Assembly (NCBI RefSeq): GCF_009469595.2
Contig: NZ_SSXV01000018.1
Span: forward strand, 1 to 64,000
Source: Thauera sp. 2A1
GTDB taxonomy: Bacteria > Pseudomonadota > Gammaproteobacteria > Burkholderiales > Rhodocyclaceae
DNA: 64,000 nt
Direction: 5' to 3'
The position numbers and the translations under genes were made by a program. This document shows, piece by piece, positions 53,803 to 63,211 of this stretch. Within the stretch, counting starts at the first letter, position 1. The number at the start of each line of letters is the position of its first letter. The notes below the pieces were generated by a model that saw only the letters and a program-made list of their open reading frames with translations, searched no databases and was not told where the DNA came from.

Positions 53803-54909
53803 ATGGCCACAACGAAAGACTATCGCCTCGGCGAATTCACCTACCCGCGCGGCTGGTTCATGATCGCGGAGGCGTCCGAACTCGACACCCACAAGCCCTT
53901 GTCGGTTCGCTTCTTCGGGCAGGACTTCGCCCTGTATCGTGGCCGCGAAAGTGGCAAGGTCGTGCTGCTCGACGCCTACTGCCCGCACATGAAAACCCAC
54001 CTCGCCGCGCCCAACAAGACCTCGTACGTCGTGCTCGACGGCGGTGGAACCAACGTCGAAGGCGACGGCATCCGCTGCCCCTACCACGGCTGGCGCTTCG
54101 GTGCCGACGGCAAGTGCGACCACATCCCCTACCACGAGGGCCAGATCCCGGCCGCCGCCAAGGTCAAGTCGTGGCCGGTGGTCGAGAGTCTGGGCGCGAT
54201 CTGGGTGTGGCACGACCCGGAGGGCGGCGAGCCGGAATGGGATCATCCCAGCCTCAAGGAATGGAACGACCCAGCCTGGGTACACTGGAAGTTCGACCAC
54301 CTTGGCGTCCTCAACCAGCACCCGCAGGAAGTCATCGACAACATCTGCGACTACGGCCACCTGAGCCCGATCCACGGCTCGACCGTACTCAAGTACGAGA
54401 ACGAGTTCCACGGCCACAACGCCATACAGCGCCAGTGCGGGCCGCATCGCACCCTGGTCGGCGCGGACGGCGTCAGCCCCATCCTGCACACCATCACCAT
54501 CTACCACGGCCCGGGCGTACTGATCTCGCACCTCACCGGCCTCTACGACGCGGTGATGATGATCTGCAACACCCCGGTCGATGACGGCACGATCAAGGTC
54601 TGGCATGCGCTGCTGGTGAAGTCGCCCAGCGGCAGCAAGGTGGCGACCCACACCGACATGGTGGCCGCGCGCCACTACCAGGAGATGGCGCTCACCGCCT
54701 TCGCCCAGGACTTCGAGGTGTGGTCGCACAAGGCCGCCTGCCTCAACGGCCTGTTCATCCCCAGCGACGGCCCGTTCATGAAGGCGCGCATCTGGTACAA
54801 GCAGTTCTACAACCCGCGCGCAAAGAAGAACGAGTACCTCGAGCAGTGCGAGGGTTACTACGTGCCCAAGGGCATCTCGCCCTACACCGAACCTGAAGCG
54901 GTTGCCTGA
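53803..54909 (+). CDS. kshA: KshA-like Rieske oxygenase
   Basis: This 368-residue oxygenase component has the Rieske cluster motif CPH (in LDAYCPHMKTHL) and CPYH (in IRCPYHGWRF), then the mononuclear-iron site in DNICDYGHLSPIHG. The overall arrangement, including WPVVESLGAIWVWHDPEGGEP and the C-terminal GPFMKARIWYKQFYNP, parallels 3-ketosteroid 9-alpha-hydroxylase (KshA). With the KshB-like reductase at 40.6-41.6 kb it would open ring B of androstadienedione. The ATG at 53803 has AAGGAGG upstream; an upstream in-frame reading is not family-like. It is followed by a perfect palindromic terminator. Confidence 0.8.
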   Translation: MATTKDYRLGEFTYPRGWFMIAEASELDTHKPLSVRFFGQDFALYRGRESGKVVLLDAYCPHMKTHLAAPNKTSYVVLDGGGTNVEGDGIRCPYHGWRFGADGKCDHIPYHEGQIPAAAKVKSWPVVESLGAIWVWHDPEGGEPEWDHPSLKEWNDPAWVHWKFDHLGVLNQHPQEVIDNICDYGHLSPIHGSTVLKYENEFHGHNAIQRQCGPHRTLVGADGVSPILHTITIYHGPGVLISHLTGLYDAVMMICNTPVDDGTIKVWHALLVKSPSGSKVATHTDMVAARHYQEMALTAFAQDFEVWSHKAACLNGLFIPSDGPFMKARIWYKQFYNPRAKKNEYLEQCEGYYVPKGISPYTEPEAVA

Positions 54910-54934
54910 TTCACCTCCCGCGTCAGTTTCAACC

Positions 54935-54967
54935 TTGATGGCCTGCTTTCGAAAGCAGGCCATCTTT
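54935..54967 (+). terminator. Rho-independent terminator after kshA
   Basis: A perfect 28-bp palindrome (GATGGCCTGCTTTC and its complement) followed by TTTA lies 30 bp after the stop codon. Confidence 0.75.
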
Positions 54968-55040
54968 ACTTGAACCTCAGGCGAATGAACACAATCTGTC
55001 CTAGAATTCGGCATTGAATTCTGTACAGCGAGGTTCTGCC

Positions 55041-55334
55041 ATGACGATCACGGCACAAGACATCGTTTCGCTGACTGCAGCCCGTGCGCAGCTTTCCGAA
55101 TTGGTCGAGCAGGTCAAAGCGGGTGCTGAAAAGATCATCACCAAGAACGGCGAGGGCTACGTTGCGCTCATCGATGCAAACCGACTCGACTACTACCATC
55201 GGCTTGAGCAAGCCCATCTCCACTTATTGATGCTCGACGAAGTGCAGCGGGGTCTCGAGGATGTTGTATCCGGTCAGACGCGCGACGCGAGGGAGGCGTT
55301 GACGGAGCGGAAACAGGTGCGCTCGCGAGCATGA
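55041..55334 (+). CDS. Antitoxin, Phd/YefM type
   Basis: This 97-residue protein starts with DIVSLTAARAQLSELVEQVKAGAEKIITKNGEGYVALIDANRLD, the typical Phd/YefM DNA-binding fold, with a charged C-terminus that should wrap the toxin. It overlaps the toxin gene by 4 bp. The start ATG is at 55041. It sits between kshA and the EthD-like gene, an unexpected place in a catabolic cluster. Confidence 0.87.
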   Translation: MTITAQDIVSLTAARAQLSELVEQVKAGAEKIITKNGEGYVALIDANRLDYYHRLEQAHLHLLMLDEVQRGLEDVVSGQTRDAREALTERKQVRSRA

Positions 55335-55720
55335 GCGGCCACGTCACGGTGCGGATCACCCGTAACTTCGAGCGCAATCTGGATGAGATCGAAGCCTTTC
55401 TGACCCGAGCCGAAGCGCCCGAAGCCTTCGATCGACTGCTGGATGAGTTGTCGGAACGCGTGATCCCCATGCTTGAGCGGCATCCCGACATCGGACGGGA
55501 TCATCTCGCCCGCTCCGCCGACTCGATGGAAGCGCAATTTAGGCGCGAAGCGGTGATCGAGTCGTTGAGCGCTCTGCACGCCGCAGGCAGCATCCGCGAG
55601 TACGTACTGGCGCACTACCTGATCCTCTACGCACGACTGCCCGGGACCGTCCACCTGCTCGCGATCCGCCATCACCGCCAGCTCGACTTTGATCTCGGGA
55701 AGCCCGATCGCGCGTACTGA
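55331..55720 (+). CDS. RelE/ParE-family toxin
   Basis: This 129-residue protein is overlapped by the upstream antitoxin gene. It has a ParE-like fold sequence: VRITRNFERNLDEIEAFL, then a long helix pair, and the closing YVLAHYLILYARLPGTVHLLAIRHHRQLDFDL, which holds the family's C-terminal strands. Target not clear from sequence (gyrase for ParE, ribosome-bound mRNA for RelE). Confidence 0.85.
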   Translation: MSGHVTVRITRNFERNLDEIEAFLTRAEAPEAFDRLLDELSERVIPMLERHPDIGRDHLARSADSMEAQFRREAVIESLSALHAAGSIREYVLAHYLILYARLPGTVHLLAIRHHRQLDFDLGKPDRAY

Positions 55721-55728
55721 AACGGTGC

Positions 55729-56412
55729 TCAGGGTCGCCTGTGCGTGATCCGCGTCAGCATGCACACCGATCCAGCGGTGTCGACAGCGTCCGCCAAGGC
55801 CGACGGCAGCCATTGCCACACCGGCGGGCCGGCGAACGCAGCGGCCACGGCATCGACCGACTCGTACCAGGCCTCGACGATTTCGTCGTATTCGTAGCCG
55901 GGCGGTCGCTCGCCCCCCACCTCGTTCCAGACCAGCCGCGTCGCAGCCGACCACGGTGCGGCGGTGCTTCCGGCGAGGTCACGCGCTCGCAAGCGTCGCC
56001 CGGGCAGCGCGCGCAGAAACAGCACCAGACACACGCCGGTCTCCGTGCCGTCGACCAGCACCTGCTCACTTGCGACCAGAGTGAAGTCCCGCACGTAGGT
56101 CGAGAACACCCGCGGCTCGTCGGGCCGCATGATGCGCAGCGTCTCCTCGTCGTTCCAGATATCGTCGGCGGCCTCGCGGTCGCGCAGCGACAGCAGGTTG
56201 ACGCCGTCGTAGTCGGTGCTGGCGCCACTCGGCACGCCCGGCCGGTCGAGCACGCGCGAGCACTGGCGCACGCCCAGCACCTTGTCCTGCACGTTGCGGC
56301 ACTCACGGCCGAGCGCGGAATGCTCGCGCCAGGCCTGGGGGAAATCCTCGGGCGCCAGGGCGGGGTTGCGCCTCGCGAGGTAGATCATCTTCCAGCGTTC
56401 ATCCATCGGCAT
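55729..56412 (-). CDS. EthD-domain-like protein
   Basis: This protein of 227 residues starts MPMDERWKMIYLARRNPALAPEDFPQAWREHSALG, typical of the EthD dimeric alpha-beta fold (as in small steroid/hydrocarbon-degradation proteins), with two such halves apparent. Function in the pathway is unknown. It converges on the toxin gene. GGAG lies five bases before the ATG at 56412. Confidence 0.7.
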   Translation of the reverse strand: MPMDERWKMIYLARRNPALAPEDFPQAWREHSALGRECRNVQDKVLGVRQCSRVLDRPGVPSGASTDYDGVNLLSLRDREAADDIWNDEETLRIMRPDEPRVFSTYVRDFTLVASEQVLVDGTETGVCLVLFLRALPGRRLRARDLAGSTAAPWSAATRLVWNEVGGERPPGYEYDEIVEAWYESVDAVAAAFAGPPVWQWLPSALADAVDTAGSVCMLTRITHRRP

Positions 56413-56490
56413 CGATGCTCCAAATGAAAACGGCCGCACGCCCTGTCGGGAGTCGCGCTGCCGTGTATTGACTATGCGGAAAGCCCCGGC

Positions 56491-57654
56491 TCAGCCGCGC
56501 GGCATGCCCAGCCCGCGCTCGGCGATGATGTTGAGCTGGATCTCGTTGGTGCCGGCGTAGATGGTGTCGGCGCGCGAGAAGAAGAACACCTGCTGCAGGC
56601 GGCGCACCGCGTCGTCGTCCGAGCGCACGTCGCCCGCCACGCCGATCACGTCCATCGCCAGTTGGCCGAGCTCGCGGTGCCAGTTCGACCAGGCGTACTT
56701 GTAGATCAGCGCCTCGGGCCGGACCTTGGTCGAACCGGTGTCTTCTTCCAGCATGCGCAGGCCGTTGTAGCGCAGGCCCTGCAGGCCCACCCAGGCGTCG
56801 GCGATGCGCTGGCGGATCGCCGGGTCGCGCGCCGCGCCGTTGGCGCGGGCGACCTCGATCACCAGTTGCAGCTCGTGGATGAAGTGCATCTGCTGGCCGA
56901 GCGTGGACACGCCGCGCTCGAAGCCGAGCAGCGCCATCGCCACCTTCCAGCCCTCGCCCGGCTTGCCGACGATGCAGTCGGCCTCGGTCACCGCGCCGTC
57001 GAAGAAGACCGAGTTGAACTCGGCCTCGCCGGTCATCTGGCGGATGGGGTGGATCTCGATCCCCGGCTGCGCCAGCGGCACCAGCAGGAAGGACAGGCCT
57101 TCGCGCCCCACCGAGCCCGGCGTGCTGCGTGCGACGACGAAGATCCATTCGGATTCGTGCGCGAGCGAGGTCCACACCTTCTGCCCCTGCAGCCGCCAGC
57201 GGCCGTCCTCGTCCTGCCAGCAGCGCGTGGTGATGGCGGCGAGGTCGGAACCGGCGCCCGGTTCGGAGTAGCCCTGCGCCCAGTATTCACGCCCTTCACG
57301 GATGCCCGGCAGGAAGCGCGCCTGCTGTGTGGGGGTACCGAGCGCGATCAGCGTCGGCGCCATCAGCGTCTCGCCGATGTGGCCGATGCGGCCGGGCCCG
57401 CCGGCGCGCACGTATTCCTCGTGGAAGGCGAGCTGCAGCGCCAGCGGCAGGTCGCGCCCGCCGTGCTCCTTCGGCCAGCCCAAGCCGACCCAACCGCCGG
57501 CGGCCAGTTCCTGTTCCCATTCCTTGCGCAGCGCCGGGAAGGCTTCCTCGTCGCCGGGGCCGCCGCGGTGCTTCAGGCAGGCGAAGCGGCCGACCAGGTG
57601 GGTCGCCATCCAGTCGGCGACCTCCTGGCGAAATTGCTGTTCGTTCATGCTCAT
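56491..57654 (-). CDS. Acyl-CoA dehydrogenase, steroid-type subunit
   Basis: This 387-residue flavoenzyme subunit has AQGYSEPGAGSDLAAITT, WTSLAHESEWIFVVAR, LLGFERGVSTLGQQM and the C-terminal QVFFFSRADTIYAGTNEIQLNIIAERGLGMPRG. The last block is typical of acyl-CoA dehydrogenases that act as heteromers in steroid catabolism (FadE31-33-like). It is 18 bp after a second dehydrogenase gene, and both would pass electrons to EtfBA. Confidence 0.85.
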   Translation of the reverse strand: MSMNEQQFRQEVADWMATHLVGRFACLKHRGGPGDEEAFPALRKEWEQELAAGGWVGLGWPKEHGGRDLPLALQLAFHEEYVRAGGPGRIGHIGETLMAPTLIALGTPTQQARFLPGIREGREYWAQGYSEPGAGSDLAAITTRCWQDEDGRWRLQGQKVWTSLAHESEWIFVVARSTPGSVGREGLSFLLVPLAQPGIEIHPIRQMTGEAEFNSVFFDGAVTEADCIVGKPGEGWKVAMALLGFERGVSTLGQQMHFIHELQLVIEVARANGAARDPAIRQRIADAWVGLQGLRYNGLRMLEEDTGSTKVRPEALIYKYAWSNWHRELGQLAMDVIGVAGDVRSDDDAVRRLQQVFFFSRADTIYAGTNEIQLNIIAERGLGMPRG

Positions 57655-57672
57655 CGGTCCTTGTCGGTCCTG

Positions 57673-58797
57673 TCAGGCGGCGTCGAGCAGATGGGCGGCG
57701 AGCGCCTCGCGCCAGTCGCGGGTGGGGCGGAACCACTGGCTCGCCCACTGCGCGCGCTTGAAGTGCATCTGCGGGTCGTATTCCCAGGTGAAGCCGACCC
57801 CGCCGTGCAACTGGATGGCTTCCTGCGCGCAGTAGCGATAGGCCTCGGTGGCCTGCACGCGCGCGGCGGCGATCTCCGCCGCCAGCGCAGCGTCGTCGAG
57901 TCCGTTCCCCTGCGCGCCCTGCGACACCCGTGACGCCACGCCGAGCACGGTGGAGCGCGCGGTCTCCATGCGCACCATCATCTCGGCCGCGCGGTGCTTG
58001 ATCGCCTGGAAGCTCGCCACCGGCTTGCCGAACTGCACGCGCTCCTTGGTGTAATCGACCGCGAGCTGCAGGCACTGCGCCGCACCGCCGACCTGCTCCG
58101 CCGCCACCTGCAGCGCAGCGAGGACGCGCGTGCGCGCGAGGCCGGCCAGCACCTGCGCCGGGTCATCGACGCGCGCGTCGGCCGTCAGCCGAACCTCGTC
58201 GAAGCGCCAGTGCGCCTGCGGGCGGGTCAGGTCCCACACCTCGAGCGGGGTACGCGACAAGCCGGCGGCGTCGACCGCCAGCTCGAACAGCGCCACACCC
58301 GGTGCCTCCTCGATGCGTGCCGCCACGTAGGCGTGCGTCAGCAGCCCGTCGTCGAGCACCTGCGCGGCCTCGCCGGCCAGCACCCAGCCTTCGCCGTCGC
58401 GACGCGCCTTCACCGTCAACGACGCCGGCGCCGCATCCAGGCCCGGACCGAGGATCAGCGTGGCGGTGCGCTCGCCGTAGGCCAGCGCCGCCAGTGCGCG
58501 CTGCTGCGCCTCCGCGCTTGCGGCCTGCAGCAGCGCGGTCTGCGCCAGCACCACGTTGGCCAGGAAGGGCGTGCGCGCCAGGCGCCGGCCCATCTCCTCC
58601 ATCAGCAGCGCGAGCTCGACCGCGCCCAGGCCCAGACCATCGAGCGCCTCGGGCACCTGCACCGCCGCCCAGCCCAGCTCGACGATGCGCGACCACAGCT
58701 CGGCGTCGGCATCCGCTTCCTTGCGCGCATTGGTGTGGGCGGCGAGGAAGTCGGCCGCCGTCTCCTGCAGCGCACGCTGTTCGTCGGACAAGTTCAT
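57673..58797 (-). CDS. Acyl-CoA dehydrogenase, second subunit
   Basis: This 374-residue dehydrogenase has an N-terminal part starting [39 protein letters not shown] in the middle, and YCAQEAIQLHGGVGFTWEYDPQMHFKRAQW near the end. The QLHGGVGFTWEYD motif is typical of the partner subunit in paired steroid dehydrogenases. The start ATG overlaps the thiolase stop. With the next gene it probably forms an alpha-2-beta-2 enzyme, as in other steroid FadE pairs. The longer frame upstream is not family-like. Confidence 0.85.
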   Translation of the reverse strand: MNLSDEQRALQETAADFLAAHTNARKEADADAELWSRIVELGWAAVQVPEALDGLGLGAVELALLMEEMGRRLARTPFLANVVLAQTALLQAASAEAQQRALAALAYGERTATLILGPGLDAAPASLTVKARRDGEGWVLAGEAAQVLDDGLLTHAYVAARIEEAPGVALFELAVDAAGLSRTPLEVWDLTRPQAHWRFDEVRLTADARVDDPAQVLAGLARTRVLAALQVAAEQVGGAAQCLQLAVDYTKERVQFGKPVASFQAIKHRAAEMMVRMETARSTVLGVASRVSQGAQGNGLDDAALAAEIAAARVQATEAYRYCAQEAIQLHGGVGFTWEYDPQMHFKRAQWASQWFRPTRDWREALAAHLLDAA

Positions 58798-59999
58798 CAC
58801 AGCACCTCGAACAGGCCCGCCGCGCCCATGCCGCCGCCGATGCACATCGACACCACCACGTAGCGCACGCCACGACGACGGCCCTCCAGCAGCGCGTGAC
58901 CGACCATGCGCGCACCCGACATGCCGAAGGGGTGGCCGATGGAGATGGCGCCGCCATTGACATTCAGGCGGTCGTTGGGAATGCCGAGCTTGTCGCGGCT
59001 GTACAGGACCTGGCAGGCGAAGGCCTCGTTGATTTCCCACAGGCCGATGTCGCTGACCTTGAGGTTGAAGCGCTCGAGCAGCTTGGGGATGGCGAACACC
59101 GGGCCGATGCCCATCTCCTCCGGCGCGCAGCCGGCCACGGCGATGCCGCGGTAGGCGCCCAGCGGCGCGATACCACGGCGCTCGGCCTCGTCACGGCTCA
59201 TCACCAGCGCCGCCGAGGCGCCATCGGACAGTTGCGAGGCGTTGCCGGCGGTGACGAACTCGCCCTGTTTGACCCACTGGCCGTCCTTCACCACCGGATT
59301 CAGCTTGGCGAGATCCGCCAGCGTGGTCGAGGCACGGTTGCACTCGTCGCGGGTGGCGATCACATCCTCGTGGCCCACCGGCTTACCTTCCTTGTCGAAC
59401 ACGAGCTTCCGCGCCGCCAGCGGCACGATCTCGGCGTCGAACAGGCCAGCGGCCTGCGCGGCGGCGGTGCGCTGCTGGCTCTGCAGCGAGAATTCGTCCT
59501 GCGCGGCGCGCGAGATGCCGTAGCGTGCCGACACGATCTCGGCCGTCTCCAGCATCGGGATGTAGGCCGCGGGCACGATCGCCTTCACCGCCTCGGACTG
59601 CGCGCGGTAGGTGTTCTTGTGCTTGGTCTGGGTCAGCGACAGCGACTCGACGCCGCCAGCCACCGCGATCTTCATCTCGCCGGCCAGGATGTTCTTGGCG
59701 GCGACGCCGATCGTCATCAGGCCCGAGGCGCACATGCGGTCCAGCGCCATGCCCGGCACGCTGTCCGGCAGGCCGCCGGTGTAGGCGCACAGACGGCCGA
59801 TGTTGTAGGCCTGGGTGCCCTGCTGCACGGCGGCGCCCATGATCACGTCCTCCACTGCCGCCGGCTCGATGCCGGCGCGCTCGACGACGGCGCGCACCAC
59901 ATGGCCGCCCAGCACCGGCGCCTCGGTGTCGTTGAAGGAGCCGCGGAAGGACTTGGTGAGCGCGGTACGGGCGGTGGAAACGATGACGGCTTCGGTCAT
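58797..59999 (-). CDS. Acetyl-CoA acyltransferase (thiolase), steroid-pathway type
   Basis: This 400-residue thiolase has the nucleophilic Cys in [12 protein letters not shown], the WEINEAFA motif, the [14 protein letters not shown] block with its His, and the second catalytic Cys in [17 protein letters not shown]. It would cleave a 3-ketoacyl-CoA to acetyl-CoA plus a shortened acyl-CoA. Similar thiolases (FadA5/FadA6) act in side-chain and HIP degradation. It overlaps the dehydrogenase and follows a MaoC gene by 72 bp. Confidence 0.9.
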   Translation of the reverse strand: MTEAVIVSTARTALTKSFRGSFNDTEAPVLGGHVVRAVVERAGIEPAAVEDVIMGAAVQQGTQAYNIGRLCAYTGGLPDSVPGMALDRMCASGLMTIGVAAKNILAGEMKIAVAGGVESLSLTQTKHKNTYRAQSEAVKAIVPAAYIPMLETAEIVSARYGISRAAQDEFSLQSQQRTAAAQAAGLFDAEIVPLAARKLVFDKEGKPVGHEDVIATRDECNRASTTLADLAKLNPVVKDGQWVKQGEFVTAGNASQLSDGASAALVMSRDEAERRGIAPLGAYRGIAVAGCAPEEMGIGPVFAIPKLLERFNLKVSDIGLWEINEAFACQVLYSRDKLGIPNDRLNVNGGAISIGHPFGMSGARMVGHALLEGRRRGVRYVVVSMCIGGGMGAAGLFEVL

Positions 60000-60071
60000 G
60001 GCGATGCTCTCTCTCGGAATTCGGGAATGTGGGTGCGGATGTCTGGGTTCGGGTGGCTGAGCGCAGCGGCG

Positions 60072-60533
60072 TCAGTCGTTGAAGGTGTAGCGGCTGATGG
60101 TGTCGACCACGCAGCCCGGGCGCTCGCTGCCCTCGATCTCGATGGTCACGCGCACGGTCGATTGCACCGCGTCCTTGATGCGCTCGACCTTGAGGATCTC
60201 GCCGCGGCCGCGGACGCGCGAGCCGGCCTTGACCGGCGCCGGAAAGCGCACCCGGTCACAGCCGACGTTCACGCCCATCTTCAGGTTGTCGGCGCGGATC
60301 AGTTGCGGCAGGAACAGGTTGGCGAGCGCCAGCGTCAGGTAGCCGTGCGCGATGCAGGCGCCGAAGGGGCCGTCCTTGGCGCGCACGGGATCGACGTGGA
60401 TCCACTGGTGGTCGTCGGTGGCGTCCGCAAACTTGTCGATGCGGTCCTGGTCGAGCGCGACCCAGTCGGTCGTGCCCAGGTCCTGGCCCTCGGCCGCGAC
60501 GAGCTGCTCGGCGCTGGAGAAAACCATGGTCAT
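60072..60533 (-). CDS. MaoC-family dehydratase
   Basis: This 153-residue hot-dog-fold protein has DQDRIDKFADATDDHQWIHVDPVRA, the R-specific enoyl-CoA hydratase motif with catalytic Asp/His, followed by GPFGACIAHGYLTLALANLF. It likely hydrates an unsaturated CoA intermediate. It lies between the thiolase and the IpdF-like gene; gap of 10 bp to the latter. Confidence 0.88.
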   Translation of the reverse strand: MTMVFSSAEQLVAAEGQDLGTTDWVALDQDRIDKFADATDDHQWIHVDPVRAKDGPFGACIAHGYLTLALANLFLPQLIRADNLKMGVNVGCDRVRFPAPVKAGSRVRGRGEILKVERIKDAVQSTVRVTIEIEGSERPGCVVDTISRYTFND

Positions 60534-60543
60534 CGCCGCGCCC

Positions 60544-61362
60544 TCAAGCGTGCTGCGAGCTGACGGAGAGCACTTCGCCCGTCATGTACGACGCGTAGTC
60601 GCTGGCGAGGAAGACCATCACGTTGGCCACTTCCCACACCTCGGCGGCACGCCCGAAGGCCTCGCGGCTGGCGAGCTGGGCGAGCAGCTCCTCGCTGGAG
60701 GCCTTCTTCAGGAACTCGTGCAGCGCGATCGACGGCGACACCGCGTTGATGCGCACGCCATGCTCGGCCGCTTCCACCGCCGAGCAGCGCGTCAGCGCCA
60801 TCACACCGGCCTTGGCCGCGGCGTAGTGGGCCTGGCCCTTCTGCGCGCGCCAGCCAAGCACCGAGGCGTTGTTGACGATGGCGCCACGGCCGCGCTTCTC
60901 CATGTGCGGCAACATCGCGCGCGTCATGCGGAAAGTGCCGGTGAGCGTGATGTCGAGCACCCGGTTCCACTCGTCGTCCGTCATCTCGGTGACGCGCTTC
61001 TCGCCACCCAGGCCGGCGTTGTTGATCAGCACGTCGACGCCGCCGAGCTTGTCCTCGGCCGCGGCGACCAGGGCCTGCACTTCCTCTTCGTTGGTCACGT
61101 TGCAGAGCTGGCCCCAGACGTTCTGCAGCCCGGTGTCGGCCTTGAGCTTGGCCACCGCCTCTTCCAGGCGGCGCGGATGGATGTCGGAGATCATCAGCGC
61201 GCGGCAACCTTCTTCGGCGCACTTGCGCGCGGCGGCAAAGCCGATGCCGGCGCCGGCCGCTGCGGTGATCAGGACGGACTTGCCAGCGAGCAACTGGTGA
61301 CCGGGTACGTATGCGGGGGCTTCTTTCACGGCGTGAACCTCGAAGGGTGGAGATGCCGTCAT
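60544..61362 (-). CDS. ipdF: IpdF-like short-chain dehydrogenase
   Basis: This 272-residue SDR has TAAAGAGIG at the cofactor site, NNAGLGGEKRVTEMTDDEWNRVLDI, NNASVLGWRAQKGQAHYAAAKAGVMALTRCSAVEAAE, INAVSPSIALHEFL and the end DYASYMTGEVLSVS. From memory, the VLGWRAQ..YAAAKAGVMALTRCSA run matches Mycobacterium IpdF (Rv3559c), the 5-OH-HIP-CoA dehydrogenase. This supports a rings-C/D pathway in this block. It heads the run ipdF-MaoC-thiolase-dehydrogenases. Confidence 0.8.
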   Translation of the reverse strand: MTASPPFEVHAVKEAPAYVPGHQLLAGKSVLITAAAGAGIGFAAARKCAEEGCRALMISDIHPRRLEEAVAKLKADTGLQNVWGQLCNVTNEEEVQALVAAAEDKLGGVDVLINNAGLGGEKRVTEMTDDEWNRVLDITLTGTFRMTRAMLPHMEKRGRGAIVNNASVLGWRAQKGQAHYAAAKAGVMALTRCSAVEAAEHGVRINAVSPSIALHEFLKKASSEELLAQLASREAFGRAAEVWEVANVMVFLASDYASYMTGEVLSVSSQHA

Positions 61363-61423
61363 TTATAGGGAGGTCGCAGGGTGCCGGCATCGTCAAAACG
61401 GACGGGGCCACAGCAGTGGCGGA

Positions 61424-61538
61424 TTCCCGATCGGTAAATTTCTCCCTCCTGATGCGGCTCTCTGAGCATATGTTTCCCGATCGGTAAATATTGCTGGCAC
61501 AAAGCGGGAGCCTGGCCCATAATTTCCCGAACGGGAAA
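61424..61538 (+). promoter_or_regulatory. Three HipB-type operator repeats upstream of hipBA
   Basis: Three copies of a 15- to 16-bp dyad occur: TTCCCGATCGGTAAA (61424-61438), TTTCCCGATCGGTAAA (61473-61488) and the perfect palindrome TTTCCCGAACGGGAAA (61523-61538). Spacing is about 49 bp in each case. They lie in the promoter of hipB, consistent with autoregulation by HipB or the HipBA complex. The last copy is 11 bp from the GTG start. Confidence 0.8.
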
Positions 61539-61549
61539 CAAGGAAAGCC

Positions 61550-61810
61550 GTGACGTCCATTCGCGCCCCCCAACAACTCGGCGATGCACTGCGTGCCGCA
61601 CGCAAGCAGCTCGGCCTGACCCAGCCTCAATTGGCGCTCGCCGCGGGCGTCGGGGTGCGCTTCATCGTCGACCTCGAAGCGGGTAAACCAACCCTGCGGC
61701 TGGAGAATGTCCTGCGGGTGATCGATGCCCTGGGAGGAGAGCTCCAGTTGAGCGGTTTGCCCGTCGCGGATGCCAATCGCTCAACCGAGGGCAGCAGCCA
61801 TGGCGCATGA
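61550..61810 (+). CDS. hipB: HipB-like antitoxin/transcription regulator
   Basis: This 86-residue HTH_XRE protein (LGDALRAARKQLGLTQPQLALAAGVGVRFIVDLEAGKPTLRLENVLRVIDALG) has the Cro/cI fold and a C-terminal tail. It starts with GTG. It overlaps hipA and probably binds the three operators upstream. It sits between the steroid cluster and hsdR. Confidence 0.88.
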   Translation: MTSIRAPQQLGDALRAARKQLGLTQPQLALAAGVGVRFIVDLEAGKPTLRLENVLRVIDALGGELQLSGLPVADANRSTEGSSHGA

Positions 61811-63074
61811 GCTGGAGGTCTGGCTGTTCTCCGAGCGCGTAGGGACCCTGGCGCTGGTCGATGGGCGCCTCGGCTTTTGCTATGCGTCCGGCTGGCTGTC
61901 GCGGCCAAACGCTGTCGCCCTGTCGCACTCGCTGCCCCTGCGGGCCGAGCCGTTCGACGATCGGGCGACTCGCCCCTTCTTTGCCGGCCTGCTGCCGGAA
62001 GGACAGATGCGTCGCCTGATCGCGCGGCAATTCCAGGTCTCAGGCCAGAACGACTTCGCCCTGCTCGACCACATCGGAGGTGAATGTGCCGGAGCCGTAA
62101 CCTTCATCGCGCCCGGGCAGACTCTGCCCACGCCTGCGCAGACCGGCGAGGTTCAATGGCTGAGTGACGAGGAAGTCGTCGAGCTATTGGACGAACTGCC
62201 TCGTCGCCCGATGCTGGCGGGCAAGGACGGCTTGCGGCTCTCGCTCGCGGGCGCCCAGGACAAGCTACCGGTGGTCTTCGACGGCGCACGCCTCGGCCTC
62301 CCCCTCAACGGTAGCCCGAGCTCGCACATCCTCAAACCGGCCATCCACGCCGTCGAGGACAGCGTGGTCAACGAAGGATTCTGCATGACGCTGGCAAAGG
62401 CCCTGCAGCTCGAGCCGGCGAAGGCGAGCGTCCATGCCGTATTGCATCGCCCCTTCCTGCTGGTCGAACGCTACGACCGTGTGCTGGATGCACAAGGACG
62501 CCGCCAGCGCCTCCACCAGGAAGACTTCTGCCAGGCACTCGGCGTGGTGCCCGAGATGAAGTACCAGAACGAGGGCGGGCCGGACCTGGCGCAATGCTTC
62601 GATCTGGTACGGCGTGCGACACGCCCCAGCGCGCCGCAGGTGCTGCGCCTGTTCGACTACGTGATCTTCAACGCGCTCATCGGCAATCACGACGCGCACG
62701 CCAAGAACTTCTCGCTGCTCTACTCCGGCAGGACACCAGTTCTCGCCCCGCTCTACGACACGCTCTCGACCGCCGTCTATCCGACCCTGACGCCGAAGAT
62801 GGCGATGAAGATCGGCAGCAAGTACAAGTTCAGCGAAGTCGAGGCACGGCACTGGGAGCAATTCGCCGAAAGCGTGGGCCTTGCCAAGGCACCGGCCAGA
62901 CGACGCATCCTGGAATTGGCGAACTTGCTTCCCGACACTGCACGCGCGCTTCAGTCTGCGGGTGAGTACGGCTTTGCCGAAAATGAGGTGGTCGAAAGCA
63001 TCGTCGCCTTGATCGAGCAACGCTGCGCGCTGACGCTTCGGAGGCTGAGCCCCCCCGGCGCTCGTGATCAATAG
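61800..63074 (+). CDS. hipA: HipA-like kinase toxin
   Basis: This 424-residue Ser/Thr kinase starts [19 protein letters not shown], has [11 protein letters not shown] (P-loop-like segment), SSHILKPAI with the ATP-binding Lys, and [15 protein letters not shown] with the catalytic Asp and Asn. HipA toxins inactivate glutamyl-tRNA synthetase. It overlaps hipB by 11 bp; an ATG at 61770 is an alternative start but less family-like. Confidence 0.9.
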   Translation: MAHELEVWLFSERVGTLALVDGRLGFCYASGWLSRPNAVALSHSLPLRAEPFDDRATRPFFAGLLPEGQMRRLIARQFQVSGQNDFALLDHIGGECAGAVTFIAPGQTLPTPAQTGEVQWLSDEEVVELLDELPRRPMLAGKDGLRLSLAGAQDKLPVVFDGARLGLPLNGSPSSHILKPAIHAVEDSVVNEGFCMTLAKALQLEPAKASVHAVLHRPFLLVERYDRVLDAQGRRQRLHQEDFCQALGVVPEMKYQNEGGPDLAQCFDLVRRATRPSAPQVLRLFDYVIFNALIGNHDAHAKNFSLLYSGRTPVLAPLYDTLSTAVYPTLTPKMAMKIGSKYKFSEVEARHWEQFAESVGLAKAPARRRILELANLLPDTARALQSAGEYGFAENEVVESIVALIEQRCALTLRRLSPPGARDQ

Positions 63075-63211
63075 GTCTCCGCCCACCCACTTTGAGCGAA
63101 CGAAGGTGGGCTCGACCCGGCGTGCCCGCAGAGGAATCCATCGCCTTTGCATCCGCGCGCTTGTTGCTGTCATCATCCCCGCCAAGCTCAACGCCAGACC
63201 CCTCCGGGCTC

